Shown here: piece by piece, positions 8,769-18,195 of the stretch
Position numbering within the stretch: position 1 is the first letter of the stretch
Layout: the number at the start of each line of letters is the position of its first letter
NCBI GenBank assembly: GCA_019166125.1
Contig: JAHTBO010000002.1
Coordinates: 250,997-314,996 of the forward strand
Source: Alcaligenaceae bacterium CGII-47
Lineage (GTDB): Bacteria > Pseudomonadota > Gammaproteobacteria > Burkholderiales > Burkholderiaceae_B
Length of the DNA stretch: 64,000 nt
Reading direction: 5' to 3'
Made by a program: the position numbers and the translations under genes
Notes under the pieces: model-generated
What the model saw: the letters and a program-made list of their open reading frames with translations, nothing else
What the model was told of the DNA's origin: nothing
Database searches by the model: none

Positions 8769-9938
8769 CTAATTTCGGTGTCCAGTCATGCTAGTTGAAC
8801 AGAATGTATGGACCAATGCCTCGAGATGACCCGTGGTCTGATCAAGCCGGTCCACGATGATGTGCTCGTCAGGCTGATGCGCACAGGCAATGTTGCCTGG
8901 CCCCATGATGATGACATCCATTCCCTCATCATGATAGAAGGGCCCTTCCGTAGTAAAAGAAACAGCCTGCGCGGTGTGACCGGAAATACGTTCTGATGCC
9001 TGTACGATCGGCGCATGAGCTGATGTCTCCATGCCAGGCACGATATCCATGAGGATTTCCAGTTCTACCTGAAGCGCACGCTCCTGGGCGATCTGTTTCG
9101 CTCGTCGCAGAATAATTTCTCTGATTTGCGAGCCGTCCATACCGGGCAGCAGACGAAAATCAAACGACATCTCGCAACTGCCGCAGATACGGTTCGGATT
9201 ATCCCCGCCATGAATGCACCCAAAGTTAAGGGTTGGGGTCGGTACCGCAAAGCCCGGGTTCTGGTATTGACTCTGTAGCGTGGTCCGTAGCAACATCAAA
9301 TCAGTCATTACCGCATGCATCCCTTCAAGGGCACTTTTCCCCAAGGACGGGTCACTAGAGTGTCCGCTCTGGCCGATCAACCTCAGACGGTGCATCATAT
9401 TGCCTTTATGCATGCGTACCGGAATACCGCCCGTTGGTTCACCGATGACGACGTGCCGGCCAGGTAGATGCAACTGCGCCAAAGCACGCGCGCCCATCAT
9501 GCCGGTCTCTTCGTCAGCCGTCGCGACGATCGTCAGTGGCGCACTCAGCTTGGACAAGTCCAAGCGCGACGCGGCGCTCAAGGCAAAGGCGAAGAACGCC
9601 TTCATATCGGCAGTGCCCAAACCATGCAGGCAGCCAGCTCGCTCGGTCAAAATGAATGGGTTGGACGACCAAAGATGCTCATCAAAGGGCACCGTGTCGC
9701 TATGGCCAGCTAGCACGAGGCCTTCCGCACCGTGACCTGCCGTGGCGACAAGATTCATATGATCAGGCTTGCCCGGCACTGGATGCAGCACCGTTCTGAA
9801 CCCCAGGCTCTCACACCACGTTGCCAACAGTTCGCTTACTTTGCGATTACCTACATCCAAGGCAGCATCGGTGCTACTCACTGACGGAATCGCAACAAGC
9901 TGACGGATCATCTCGAGCAGTGACGGTATTTTTTTCAT
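8769..9938 (-). CDS. M20 family amidohydrolase, acetylornithine deacetylase (ArgE)-like
   Basis: A 389-residue zinc-dependent M20 hydrolase closest in pattern to ArgE, which removes the acetyl group from N-acetylornithine. The metal and catalytic motifs are intact: GHSDT (H79, D81), D111 in the GTADMK motif, the ADEE acid pair near 142-144, and CAHQPDEH near the C-terminus. It follows the molybdenum hydroxylase large subunit by only 4 bp and is therefore probably the last gene of the TRAP/xdh operon. That placement suggests a catabolic job on an acyl- or carbamoyl-amino acid rather than arginine synthesis; this is inference. It converges on nirK, with 5 bp between the stops. Confidence 0.85.
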   Translation of the reverse strand: MKKIPSLLEMIRQLVAIPSVSSTDAALDVGNRKVSELLATWCESLGFRTVLHPVPGKPDHMNLVATAGHGAEGLVLAGHSDTVPFDEHLWSSNPFILTERAGCLHGLGTADMKAFFAFALSAASRLDLSKLSAPLTIVATADEETGMMGARALAQLHLPGRHVVIGEPTGGIPVRMHKGNMMHRLRLIGQSGHSSDPSLGKSALEGMHAVMTDLMLLRTTLQSQYQNPGFAVPTPTLNFGCIHGGDNPNRICGSCEMSFDFRLLPGMDGSQIREIILRRAKQIAQERALQVELEILMDIVPGMETSAHAPIVQASERISGHTAQAVSFTTEGPFYHDEGMDVIIMGPGNIACAHQPDEHIIVDRLDQTTGHLEALVHTFCSTSMTGHRN

Positions 9939-9942
9939 TGAG

Positions 9943-12279
9943 TCATCTCATCACAGCAGATATTTCGTCGGATGCGGGCCCAAGTGGCCGAGCGCAATGG
10001 CCCCGTACAAGTCCGTCCATAGAATCAACCAGCAAAATTCGCTCGGGAGTGGCCGGAACGTCTAGGGACGGGCGCGCGACATTAAACGCGAGCGCCTCGA
10101 TGAGTGCCTGATGCACCGAAATCGCCAACATCAGCGGGGGCTCGCCTACCGCTTTGGAAAAATAGGGGGTGGCCGCACGAAACGACGGATTATCCATCAA
10201 GCTGATATTCATGATGGCTGGCCGATCGCTAATAGCAGGAATCTTGTATGTAGATGGCGCATGGGTCCGTAAGTGCCCGCTCTCGTCCCACCACAGCTCC
10301 TCAGTGGTCAACCAGCCCATGCCCTGAATAAAGCCGCCTTCGATCTGCCCGATGTCAATGGCCGGGTTCAACGACCGCCCAACGTCGTGCAGCACATCGA
10401 CCCGTATCACACGATATTCACCGGTCAGTATGTCTACGACGACCTCCGATATCGCCGCACCGTAAGCAAAATATAGAAAAGGTCGGCCCTGAAACGCCAC
10501 CTGATCAAAATGAATTTCCGGTGTGCGAAAAAAGCCGGTCGCCGATAGTGATATACGCTCTAGATAGGCCAGCTCGATCAGTTTTTCAAACGAGATCCGT
10601 TGCGCGCCGATTTCCACATGATCGTTAATAAAATGGATGTCTTCCTTGGCAACGGCATAATGCTGCATCGCTAAGTTGATTAAACGATTCTTTAACTTTA
10701 GCGCCGCATCCCGAGCGGCCATACCATTCAGATCAACCCCTGCAGAGGACGCCGTGGCCGAGGTATTTGGCACTTTCTCTGTTGTGGTCGCGGTGATCCG
10801 CACGCGATCGAGCGATACATCAAACTCTTGCGCCACAATCTGCGCCACTTTGACGAACAAACCCTGCCCCATCTCTGTACCACCATGGTTCAGCGCAATA
10901 CTACCGTCTTTATAGATATTGATTAGTGCGCCAGCCTGGTTCAGATGGGTACGGCTAAAGCATATCCCCATCATCACCGGCGTCAGGGCAATCCCTTTTC
11001 TCAAGAACTTGTTCGTCTCATTAAACGTCTTCACGGCTTGCCGCCGTTCCGTATACGCGGCCTGTTCTGTCAGTTGGTCGATCAATTCGGGCAGGATGAA
11101 GTTGGACACTGACTGCCCATAGTGCGTTTGCGCACGGTCAGGATCATATAAATTAACCCGACGAACCTCTAGTGGATCCTTCCCCAAGAAATGGGCGACA
11201 TCGAGCAGCGCACGCTCGATGCCGATCATTCCTTGTGGCGAACCAAAGCCACGAAAGGCCGTATCTGAAACTGTATTTGTTTTGCAGCGATATGACTCAA
11301 CAGCGACGTTCTCGAGGAAATAAGCATTGTCACAATGAAAGACGCCTCGGTCTGCAACAGCGCCCGAGAGGTCGGCCGCATAGCCGCAACGCACTTTCTG
11401 TACGAACTTGATGCCTTGGATACGTCCACTCTGGTCGAACCCAACATCGTAATCAATGACAAAGGCATGGCGCTTACCTGTTATGCGCATGTCGTCGTCG
11501 CGGTCCAGCCTAAGCTTTGCGGGTCGCTTGGTTTTATGTGCTGCCAACGCAGCAATCGCCGCAAACTGAGTGGCCTGAGTCTCTTTACCGCCAAATGCCC
11601 CACCCATGCGACGTACTTGCACCTTCACGGCCGCATCCGGCACGTCCAATACACGAGCACAAATATTCTGAACTTCACTCGGATTCTGGGTAGAACAGTA
11701 AATCAGCATCTCACCGTCTTCTCCGGGTTCAGCTAGCGAGATCTGACCTTCTAGGTAGAAGTGATCCTGGCCTCCCGTCGTGATATGACCTTGTAGACGA
11801 TGCGGGGCATGGCTCAGGGCGTGATCAGGGTCACCACGAGACACGCGGCGCGGGGGAACCACAAAGCTTTGTTGCTCCATCGCCTGGTCTATCGTCAGTA
11901 TGGGAGCTAAGACTTTGAATTCCATTTTGGAAAAGGCACTTGCTCTGCGGGCAGCTGCAATGTTTTCAGCGACTACCGCATATAAGGCCTGACCAGCGAA
12001 CTGAACATAGTCCTTCGCAAAAATCGGCTCGTCGCCCGCATGCACACAACTTATGTCGTGTTGTCCCGGGATATCATCCAAAGTCAGCACGGTGATCACA
12101 CCTGGCTGTTTCCCTACCTCACTCAAGTCACATTTAAGGATCTGCGCATGTGCATGGGGGCTTTGTGCAATATAAACATGCAGCGTCCCACGCGGTTCGG
12201 GAAGGTCATCGATGTACACGGCTTCACCGCACACTTGCTTAGCCGCGCTATCGTGGCTCTTAGAAACATGGACATTCAT
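9943..12279 (-). CDS. xdhB: Xanthine dehydrogenase-type molybdopterin-binding subunit
   Basis: The 778-residue large subunit of a molybdenum hydroxylase, which carries the molybdopterin cytosine/guanine cofactor and hydroxylates an aromatic N-heterocycle with water. It contains FGGKETQ, FRGFGSPQG (the substrate-pocket Arg region of xanthine dehydrogenases), QGLFVKVAQI and, near the C-terminus, VGEPPLML with the catalytic Glu. The start at 12279 overlaps the stop of the small subunit (ATGA); a longer frame to 12306 lies inside that gene and is unlikely. By motif it is XdhB-like, but purine, pyrimidine or other heterocycles are possible substrates. The maturation factor XdhC is encoded in the divergent operon at 20729. 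Confidence 0.92.
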   Translation of the reverse strand: MNVHVSKSHDSAAKQVCGEAVYIDDLPEPRGTLHVYIAQSPHAHAQILKCDLSEVGKQPGVITVLTLDDIPGQHDISCVHAGDEPIFAKDYVQFAGQALYAVVAENIAAARRASAFSKMEFKVLAPILTIDQAMEQQSFVVPPRRVSRGDPDHALSHAPHRLQGHITTGGQDHFYLEGQISLAEPGEDGEMLIYCSTQNPSEVQNICARVLDVPDAAVKVQVRRMGGAFGGKETQATQFAAIAALAAHKTKRPAKLRLDRDDDMRITGKRHAFVIDYDVGFDQSGRIQGIKFVQKVRCGYAADLSGAVADRGVFHCDNAYFLENVAVESYRCKTNTVSDTAFRGFGSPQGMIGIERALLDVAHFLGKDPLEVRRVNLYDPDRAQTHYGQSVSNFILPELIDQLTEQAAYTERRQAVKTFNETNKFLRKGIALTPVMMGICFSRTHLNQAGALINIYKDGSIALNHGGTEMGQGLFVKVAQIVAQEFDVSLDRVRITATTTEKVPNTSATASSAGVDLNGMAARDAALKLKNRLINLAMQHYAVAKEDIHFINDHVEIGAQRISFEKLIELAYLERISLSATGFFRTPEIHFDQVAFQGRPFLYFAYGAAISEVVVDILTGEYRVIRVDVLHDVGRSLNPAIDIGQIEGGFIQGMGWLTTEELWWDESGHLRTHAPSTYKIPAISDRPAIMNISLMDNPSFRAATPYFSKAVGEPPLMLAISVHQALIEALAFNVARPSLDVPATPERILLVDSMDGLVRGHCARPLGPASDEISAVMR

Positions 12280-13766
12280 CGAGACGCTCCAGAAAACTGC
12301 TGGCAAACCACACCGACGCTCGCTGATTCCGTGGTTTCCGTTTCCAGGAAATACTTGCGCAGTAAATTGCCCGCTACTTGATTGCGATACACGGCACTGG
12401 CACGAGCGTCGCTTAACGGCTGATAGGTGGCCATCAACAGGTCCACTGCCTGCCCAACCGTGTCATCACCCCAGTGACGCCCAACAAGAAATTTTTCGCA
12501 TTCCAAGGCACGTAGCGGCGTACCCGCCATACCGCCGAAACAGATGCGTGCGCTCGTGACAACTCTTCCACCTGGCGCATCTTCAAAGCTCAGATTAAAG
12601 GCGGCGCACACGCTTGAAATATCCTGATCAATCCGTTTGCTGATTTTGTATACCTTCAACACCCCCGTCGGAGCAGGTCGCGGCACCCAAATCGCCTCAA
12701 TGAATTCGCCAGGCAGCCTATCCTGCTTGCCGTAGGCTATAAAAAAATCCTCTAGCGGCATTTCCCGCGACTTATCGCCAAGCCGAAGGGTCAGTCTCGC
12801 CCCGGCTGCGATCAGCGCAGGCGGCATATCGCCGATAGGCGAGCCGTTGGCAATATTTCCACCGATCGTACCCAGATTGCGGACCTGCACTGCACCAATA
12901 CGCCCGATCAGTTCGCCGATGCTCGGATACAGTGCCGCCAGTGGTTCACGCGCATGCTCGTAGGTAACGGTTGCTCCAAGACGTACACCGTCAGCCTGGT
13001 CTTCGATGCACGCCAACTCGGTCACTTTGCCAATATGGACCACTGTCGTCAGATCCAAATGCTTCTTGGTCACAAACAAACCGACATCCGTACCGCCCGC
13101 CAGCACGGTTGCATCGGGATGGTTCAATAAGGTACGAGACAAATCGTCTATCGTTGTCGGTGCGATGAAATGCTTGCCATGGCTGCAAACACTGACGCCA
13201 GTAGGCGTTGAAAGTGCCTTTAATTGCTGCTTCAATAAGGACTCTTCGTGCACGCCCACTCGCACATCTACAGCGTGTTCCAAAACATTTTTCGCTGCAT
13301 TGATGATAGGGGTATAGCCGGTACAGCGACAAAGATTGCCAGCCAGCATTTCGTCAATGGCCAAACGCTCTGGTGCCACGCCATTTTGTACGCCCGCAAA
13401 CATCGACATCACGAATCCTGGCGTACAAAAGCCGCACTGTGAGCCATGCTCATTAACCATCGCGGTTTGCACAGGATGCAAACCCTGGTTGGATTTCAGA
13501 TGTTCGACGGTAATTAGCGCCTTGCCGTCCAGCATGCCAAGGAGCTGAATACAGGTGTTAACTGCCCGATATTGCAGTTGGTCAAGTTCTAGATCGACCA
13601 CCACTGCGGTGCACGCGCCGCAGTCGCCTTCGGCACAGCCTTCTTTGCTGCCCACTGCACGCTCGGTTTCTCGTATGTAGTTTAAGACAGTTAGATTCGG
13701 ATCGAAGTCAGTAACTCGACGCGACTGGCCATTAAAAATGAACTCAATTGCTTCACGCACAGTCAC
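12276..13766 (-). CDS. xdhA: Xanthine dehydrogenase-type small subunit (2[2Fe-2S] and FAD)
   Basis: The 496-residue electron-transfer subunit of the molybdenum hydroxylase. The N-terminal plant-ferredoxin-like cluster has C44, C49, C52 and C72. The second, helical cluster has C111, C114, C146 and C148. The rest is the FAD-binding domain, with AGGTDVG and LGTIGGNIANGSPIGD motifs, and a CO-dehydrogenase-flavoprotein-like C-terminal domain. This is the bacterial XdhA layout (iron-sulfur plus FAD in one chain). It reads into xdhB with an ATGA overlap. It lies downstream of the TRAP transporter genes, with a 41-bp gap, so transporter and enzyme are probably co-transcribed. Confidence 0.93.
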   Translation of the reverse strand: MTVREAIEFIFNGQSRRVTDFDPNLTVLNYIRETERAVGSKEGCAEGDCGACTAVVVDLELDQLQYRAVNTCIQLLGMLDGKALITVEHLKSNQGLHPVQTAMVNEHGSQCGFCTPGFVMSMFAGVQNGVAPERLAIDEMLAGNLCRCTGYTPIINAAKNVLEHAVDVRVGVHEESLLKQQLKALSTPTGVSVCSHGKHFIAPTTIDDLSRTLLNHPDATVLAGGTDVGLFVTKKHLDLTTVVHIGKVTELACIEDQADGVRLGATVTYEHAREPLAALYPSIGELIGRIGAVQVRNLGTIGGNIANGSPIGDMPPALIAAGARLTLRLGDKSREMPLEDFFIAYGKQDRLPGEFIEAIWVPRPAPTGVLKVYKISKRIDQDISSVCAAFNLSFEDAPGGRVVTSARICFGGMAGTPLRALECEKFLVGRHWGDDTVGQAVDLLMATYQPLSDARASAVYRNQVAGNLLRKYFLETETTESASVGVVCQQFSGASR

Positions 13767-13807
13767 TCCTTACTATGAAATCAAAGATTCAAACATGAAA
13801 ACACGCC

Positions 13808-15091
13808 CTAATAGCCTAAAGCACGCGGCAACCACAGTGCAACAGAGGGCACATAGCTGATCAACAGCAGCACAAACACATGGACCCCTAGTAAAGCCGC
13901 TGTGGACGGGATAATACGTTCGACACGACACCCCGCAACTTCAGCCCCTAAATAGAGCGCGACACCGATTGGAGGTGTTGCCATACCAATAACGAGATTA
14001 AGGCTCATGATGATGCCAAAAAGGATGGGATCGACACCTATGCTCTGGATGACAGGCATCAGGACTGGCACTAGGATGATAATCGCTGCAGTGGTGTCCA
14101 TGACGCACCCGACCAGAAGCAAGAGCACATTAATCATGAGCAACAAAAGGTAAGGGCTATCAGTAATCCCCAGCATGGCCGCCGCAATCGCTTGGGGAAC
14201 TGCTTCGGACAACATAACGTCCGAAAAAATTCGCGCAGCACCGATGATCAACATAATAAAACTGGTGGTCATGCCGGTACGCAGCAATACGGCCCACAGA
14301 TCCTTGATCGTAAGCTCGCGATAGACAAACATACCGATAATCAGGGCGTAAAGCACTGCAACCGCCGCGGCTTCTGTGGGTGTCATGACACCTGTAAAAA
14401 TACCCCCGAGGATCGTCACGGGCATGAACAGGGCAAAGCCCGAACTCTTCGCTTCACGCAACACCGCGCGGCCAGAAAATGGGCTAACCGTTCCGTATCC
14501 ATACTTGCGAGACCACACATATATTGTGACCATCATCCCAAAGGCAATAAGCAGACCAGGGACGACGCCCCCCAAAAACAAAGCGCCGACAGATTGACCA
14601 GCCGTCACGGCAAAGATGACCATCGTGATGCTAGGCGGAATAATAGGCCCTAAAAGCGATGCACAGATCGTAATGCTGGCGGCAATTTCACGCGGATATT
14701 TTTCTTTTTCCATGGCGGGAATAAGCACCCGCCCGACCGCCGCAATATTGGCCAGTGCAGAACCTGAAATAGCCGCCATGATGCCGTTGGCGACCACATT
14801 GGAATGCCCAAGACCGCCAGAGATATGGCCCACCAGGGTTTTGGAAAAATTCACCAGGCGCAATGATATGCCGCCCCGGTTCATTAATTCACCTGCCAAG
14901 ATAAAAAACGGAACGGCCATCATGGGGAAGGAGTCCATGCCGTTGAACATACTCATCGGTACGACAATGAGCGGCATCGTATCAACTAACAAGGCCATCG
15001 CTATCAAAGCAGCGCTGCCTACCGCAAAAACCACAGGGACTCCAAGCATCAGGAATCCAGCCATTAATCCAAAAAGAACAGCAGCGAGCAT
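13808..15091 (-). CDS. TRAP transporter large permease (DctM type)
   Basis: A 427-residue, very hydrophobic inner-membrane protein with about twelve helices, the normal size of the DctM subunit that forms the ion-coupled transport channel of a TRAP transporter. Family sequences such as 'PFFILAGELMNRGGIS', 'GHISGGLGHSNVVANGIMAAISGSALANIAAVG' (positions about 55-120) and 'GMATPPIG' near the C-terminus are recognisable. It is downstream of the DctQ and DctP genes and upstream of xdhAB, so the imported compound is probably the substrate of the molybdenum hydroxylase or of one of the M20 enzymes. Confidence 0.92.
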   Translation of the reverse strand: MLAAVLFGLMAGFLMLGVPVVFAVGSAALIAMALLVDTMPLIVVPMSMFNGMDSFPMMAVPFFILAGELMNRGGISLRLVNFSKTLVGHISGGLGHSNVVANGIMAAISGSALANIAAVGRVLIPAMEKEKYPREIAASITICASLLGPIIPPSITMVIFAVTAGQSVGALFLGGVVPGLLIAFGMMVTIYVWSRKYGYGTVSPFSGRAVLREAKSSGFALFMPVTILGGIFTGVMTPTEAAAVAVLYALIIGMFVYRELTIKDLWAVLLRTGMTTSFIMLIIGAARIFSDVMLSEAVPQAIAAAMLGITDSPYLLLLMINVLLLLVGCVMDTTAAIIILVPVLMPVIQSIGVDPILFGIIMSLNLVIGMATPPIGVALYLGAEVAGCRVERIIPSTAALLGVHVFVLLLISYVPSVALWLPRALGY

Positions 15092-15111
15092 CTGCGTACT
15101 CCGTTTCGAAG

Positions 15112-15624
15112 TTAGTCCGCGTTAAGATTTATCTGCACAGCGGATATAGGATCTTCCGCATTACAGTAAGACGTGATAGTGACAACCACGAGGTGATAGA
15201 TCATCAGCGCGGCGCCCACAGGAATGGCCGCATACGGCAACATCATCGGTATCTGAAGAGCGGGTGTCGTCATCTGGCGGCCGCGTTCGACCATATCCAG
15301 CCCCTTCCATAACAGAACGGCCAAGAACGCCAAAATGATCAACTGAGAAATTCCGAACACAATATGCCGCCAAAACCCTTCGGGAATTTTCCGGATAAAC
15401 ATATCAATCGCGATATGCCCCCCATGACGAAATACCAGCCCTCCACCGAGAAAAGATAGCCAGACCATACTGTAGCGAGCAACTTCTTCGGACCAGGTCA
15501 ATGCATCGTTCAGTACATAGCGCGCCACGACCCCAGAGATCGTTGCTCCGGTCATCAGCAGAAGTAAAAAAACCAAAGACCCGCTAGTCACGAGAACGAT
15601 CGCACGGTCAAGCTTTCGCAGCAT
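15112..15624 (-). CDS. TRAP transporter small permease (DctQ type)
   Basis: A 170-residue four-helix membrane protein. It matches DctQ subunits in size and in the conserved early segment (TWSEEVARYSMVWLSFLGG near residues 43-61, with the RHGGHIAID pattern following). DctQ pairs with the large permease in the inner membrane. It lies between the binding-protein gene and dctM, with short gaps of 67 and 20 bp, as expected for a TRAP operon. Confidence 0.9.
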   Translation of the reverse strand: MLRKLDRAIVLVTSGSLVFLLLLMTGATISGVVARYVLNDALTWSEEVARYSMVWLSFLGGGLVFRHGGHIAIDMFIRKIPEGFWRHIVFGISQLIILAFLAVLLWKGLDMVERGRQMTTPALQIPMMLPYAAIPVGAALMIYHLVVVTITSYCNAEDPISAVQINLNAD

Positions 15625-15691
15625 TATGTGTTTCTCCAGTTATGAGAAAAATACGGCGGCCACCGATGACATCCAGTGCCGCCGCATATCA

Positions 15692-16735
15692 TCAGGGTTG
15701 GCTGACCTGTTTTTCAGCCTGGCTGATGCTGTTTAGCAGTTTGTCGACCCACTCATCACCAATTTCTTTGCGAACCATCGCTTCCACCGGTGGCCTTCCC
15801 AGATCGCGAAACTGAACGTATTCCTCAGAGGTGGGTGCATATATTTCAATCCCAGCCTTAGCTAGATCAACCAATGCTTCGCGCTCATCCAACAACACTG
15901 TCGCCCGGGCAACAGTGGTCGCCGTACGTGCCGCTTCGAGCACGATCGCCTGTTGCTCTGGGGTGAGCGATTGGAATGTACCTTCGTTAATCATGGCTGC
16001 ATGAATACTAAAGAGGTGCCGATCAAGCGTCAGATATTTTTGATGCTCGTGCAACTTCATGGCATAAGCCAATCCCGGCGGGTTTTCCATGCCGTCCACC
16101 ACACCCTGTTGCAGCGATGTGTACAGCTCAGACCATGCAATAGGTACCGGATTGCCACCCAAGGCACGGACCATGGCGATGTGCGCTTGATTTTCCCCGG
16201 TGCGGATCTTTAGCCCTTTCAGATCGGAGGGGACATGAACAGGCTTTTTTCCATTGAAAAAGCTGCGAAAACCCGCATTTAGCACACCCAAAACACGCAA
16301 ACCGGTTGTCTTGCGCCAAGCTTCGTTGAACTCACGACCAAAATCCCCATCCAACACCTCCCAAGCAACGGCATCGGAGCGGAATAGATAGGGGATGCCC
16401 AGCACCTGAGCAGGCTTGAAAAAGCTGGGCATCAGAATTTCGCTATTGATCGTCATCTGATTGATGCCGGTCTGCGCTTTTTGAAGTTGCTCACGCTCGG
16501 CACCCGCCGCATTGGCGCCCTGTATCTGAACCTTGATCTGCTTATTTGTACGCGACTCGACCATCTCCTTGAAAACGATGGCCCAAGCCTGTGAGCCCTG
16601 GTTCATGCGCTCCGCGGTGGTATGGCTAAGCCGAAGCACCGTGTCTGCAGCCATAGCTGTCGACGCGCCACCCAGACCAACAACAGCTATCGCCATTGTG
16701 GCGACTGTAATCCGACATAAATTAAACAATCTCAT
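15692..16735 (-). CDS. TRAP transporter substrate-binding protein (DctP family)
   Basis: A 347-residue periplasmic binding protein of the DctP family. The chosen ATG at 16735 gives a clean signal peptide (MRLFNLC..., hydrophobic core to about residue 24, cleavage after AMA) and follows a GGAGTGGAG ribosome site; the open frame runs 35 codons further upstream without a signal peptide. Conserved family segments include 'GLKIRTGENQAH' near residue 175 and 'GVVDGMENPP' near 210, where the Arg is the usual carboxylate-binding residue. The ligand is therefore probably an organic acid. It is the first gene of the minus-strand operon, divergent from the M20/GntR operon. Confidence 0.9.
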   Translation of the reverse strand: MRLFNLCRITVATMAIAVVGLGGASTAMAADTVLRLSHTTAERMNQGSQAWAIVFKEMVESRTNKQIKVQIQGANAAGAEREQLQKAQTGINQMTINSEILMPSFFKPAQVLGIPYLFRSDAVAWEVLDGDFGREFNEAWRKTTGLRVLGVLNAGFRSFFNGKKPVHVPSDLKGLKIRTGENQAHIAMVRALGGNPVPIAWSELYTSLQQGVVDGMENPPGLAYAMKLHEHQKYLTLDRHLFSIHAAMINEGTFQSLTPEQQAIVLEAARTATTVARATVLLDEREALVDLAKAGIEIYAPTSEEYVQFRDLGRPPVEAMVRKEIGDEWVDKLLNSISQAEKQVSQP

Positions 16736-16799
16736 GTGACTCCACTCCATTTTTCTGCAGCCCTTGGCCGCTTTAATTAAGCTGTGATTTTTACATATT

Positions 16800-16813
16800 G
16801 TATCCATGGATAC
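16800..16813. promoter_or_regulatory. Perfect 14-bp palindrome, candidate GntR operator
   Basis: GTATCCATGGATAC is a perfect palindrome in the 253-bp divergent promoter region between the TRAP operon and the M20/GntR operon. FCD-type GntR regulators commonly bind short palindromes containing GTAT...ATAC, and such a regulator is encoded at 18196. Related half-sites (ATCC and GGAT) recur just to the right, at about 16825-16846. Confidence 0.5.
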
Positions 16814-16956
16814 GTTCATAATTGCATCCAATCTATCCAACGGATGGAAATTACCACATTAATTTCCTAGGTACAAGTAGAAGTTATTGACGATCTAGCG
16901 TGTATTTTAGATTTGTTGAACTGTCCTGGAAATGCTGATAATATCGCACTAATGTA

Positions 16957-16972
16957 TTTTTGTATGCAAAAA
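16957..16972. promoter_or_regulatory. Imperfect palindrome near M20 start, candidate GntR operator
   Basis: TTTTTGTATGCAAAAA is palindromic except for one base pair in its GTATGC centre. It lies directly upstream of the GAGGAG ribosome site of the gene at 16989, so a bound protein would block that promoter or its transcript start. It shares the TTGTAT half-site with the palindrome at 16800. Confidence 0.4.
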
Positions 16973-16988
16973 ATCGAGGAGATAGGAC

Positions 16989-18155
16989 TTGAATAGAAAC
17001 GCGTTGAGCGAGACGGCCTTACTTAGCACCCTACAGGCTTTTGTACGCTTCCCCAGTCAGCAGACCGAGCTGCATGAAAACGACCCTGAAATAAAGGCGT
17101 TCATAAAGGAATGCGCAGCACCAGAGCTCGAAGCCTTGGCGTTCGAAATCCGCTATGACAAAATGGGAAATCTGATCGCCGAAGCCGGGCCAACGGATAC
17201 GGGTCGCTCATTGATGTTTGTCGGCTATGCCATGACACATCCTGCAGCGCGCATGCAAGACCCATTTTCAGCAACCTTGATCGAAACCCCGCGCGGGCAG
17301 GCTGTACGAGGGCGCGGCGTCGCAGAACAAAAGACCGCCCTGGCAGCCGCATTCGGTGCAGTCAAGCAAGCAGTAGCCGATGGCAACCTTGGGGGGCGCT
17401 TGACGCTGGTTCTGACCACGGCAGGTGAAACAGGGCGTCATGATGCTATCGCCAGTGTCATGGAAGCCCTGCCACACCCGCCCAAGAACGTCGTTATTCT
17501 CGTCGGCACCGATAACAAGATTGGTGTTGGCAATAAAGGCCGTATCGACCTGGATGTCGTGATCGGCGGCAAAACATCGCATAGTTCTGCCCCCTGGCAT
17601 GGCGTCAATGCCATCACAGGCGCCCAGCAAGTGATTGCAGAGCTTCAGGCGTTGGATCTGAACGTGCCCGATCATCCGGCTTTTGGTCCTGCCACCCTCA
17701 CCCCAACAGCGATTGACAGCAGCCCCAAGGCTACCCATACGGTACCCGATACCGTGACTGTCACCTATGATCGCCGCCTCCTTCCTGGCGAGGATCCCGC
17801 CGCAGCACTCTCATCCATTCAAAACGCGATCACGCTGGGTACCCCGTGGAAGGTAGAGTGCAAATTAGGGCCGGTCATGTATCCAAACGAACTAGGGCTA
17901 AACAGTGCCTTCTATAGCAAAATCGATGCCGCGTTCAAGGCAGCGACAGGCAAAGCACCTGAAAACATTTACTGTAACTTCGCACTGGATGCTGGCTATT
18001 TTTGTCGACAGAACATCCAGGCAGTGATGATGGGCCCAGGCGAAGTTGACCAATTCCACTCTAGCGAAGAACATGTGCTCGTGGCTGATCTCGTCGGAAT
18101 GTCAAACACGTACTACTCTTTAATAAATCTATGTCTAACTGCGCCGACAGCCTGA
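16989..18155 (+). CDS. M20 family protein with non-canonical metal-site motifs
   Basis: A 388-residue protein of the M20 amidohydrolase fold (ArgE/DapE/carbamoylase group). It starts with TTG at 16989 behind a GAGGAG site; no better start lies nearby. The family frame is clear (MGNLIAEAGP near 59-67, GRG at 108-110, GKTSHSSAPW near 194, QFHSSEEHV near the C-terminus), but the usual residues differ. GHxD becomes GYAM (Y80, M82), the GxGxxD Asp is E113, and the catalytic EE pair reads GE (G146, E147). Either this is a distinct subfamily with a shifted metal site, or the hydrolase chemistry has changed. It heads the operon with the GntR regulator and the PyrKD pair. Confidence 0.8.
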   Translation: MNRNALSETALLSTLQAFVRFPSQQTELHENDPEIKAFIKECAAPELEALAFEIRYDKMGNLIAEAGPTDTGRSLMFVGYAMTHPAARMQDPFSATLIETPRGQAVRGRGVAEQKTALAAAFGAVKQAVADGNLGGRLTLVLTTAGETGRHDAIASVMEALPHPPKNVVILVGTDNKIGVGNKGRIDLDVVIGGKTSHSSAPWHGVNAITGAQQVIAELQALDLNVPDHPAFGPATLTPTAIDSSPKATHTVPDTVTVTYDRRLLPGEDPAAALSSIQNAITLGTPWKVECKLGPVMYPNELGLNSAFYSKIDAAFKAATGKAPENIYCNFALDAGYFCRQNIQAVMMGPGEVDQFHSSEEHVLVADLVGMSNTYYSLINLCLTAPTA

Positions 18156-18195
18156 TTCACAAGCTGTAGGCGGCCACGCTTATTCCGGAAAACAT

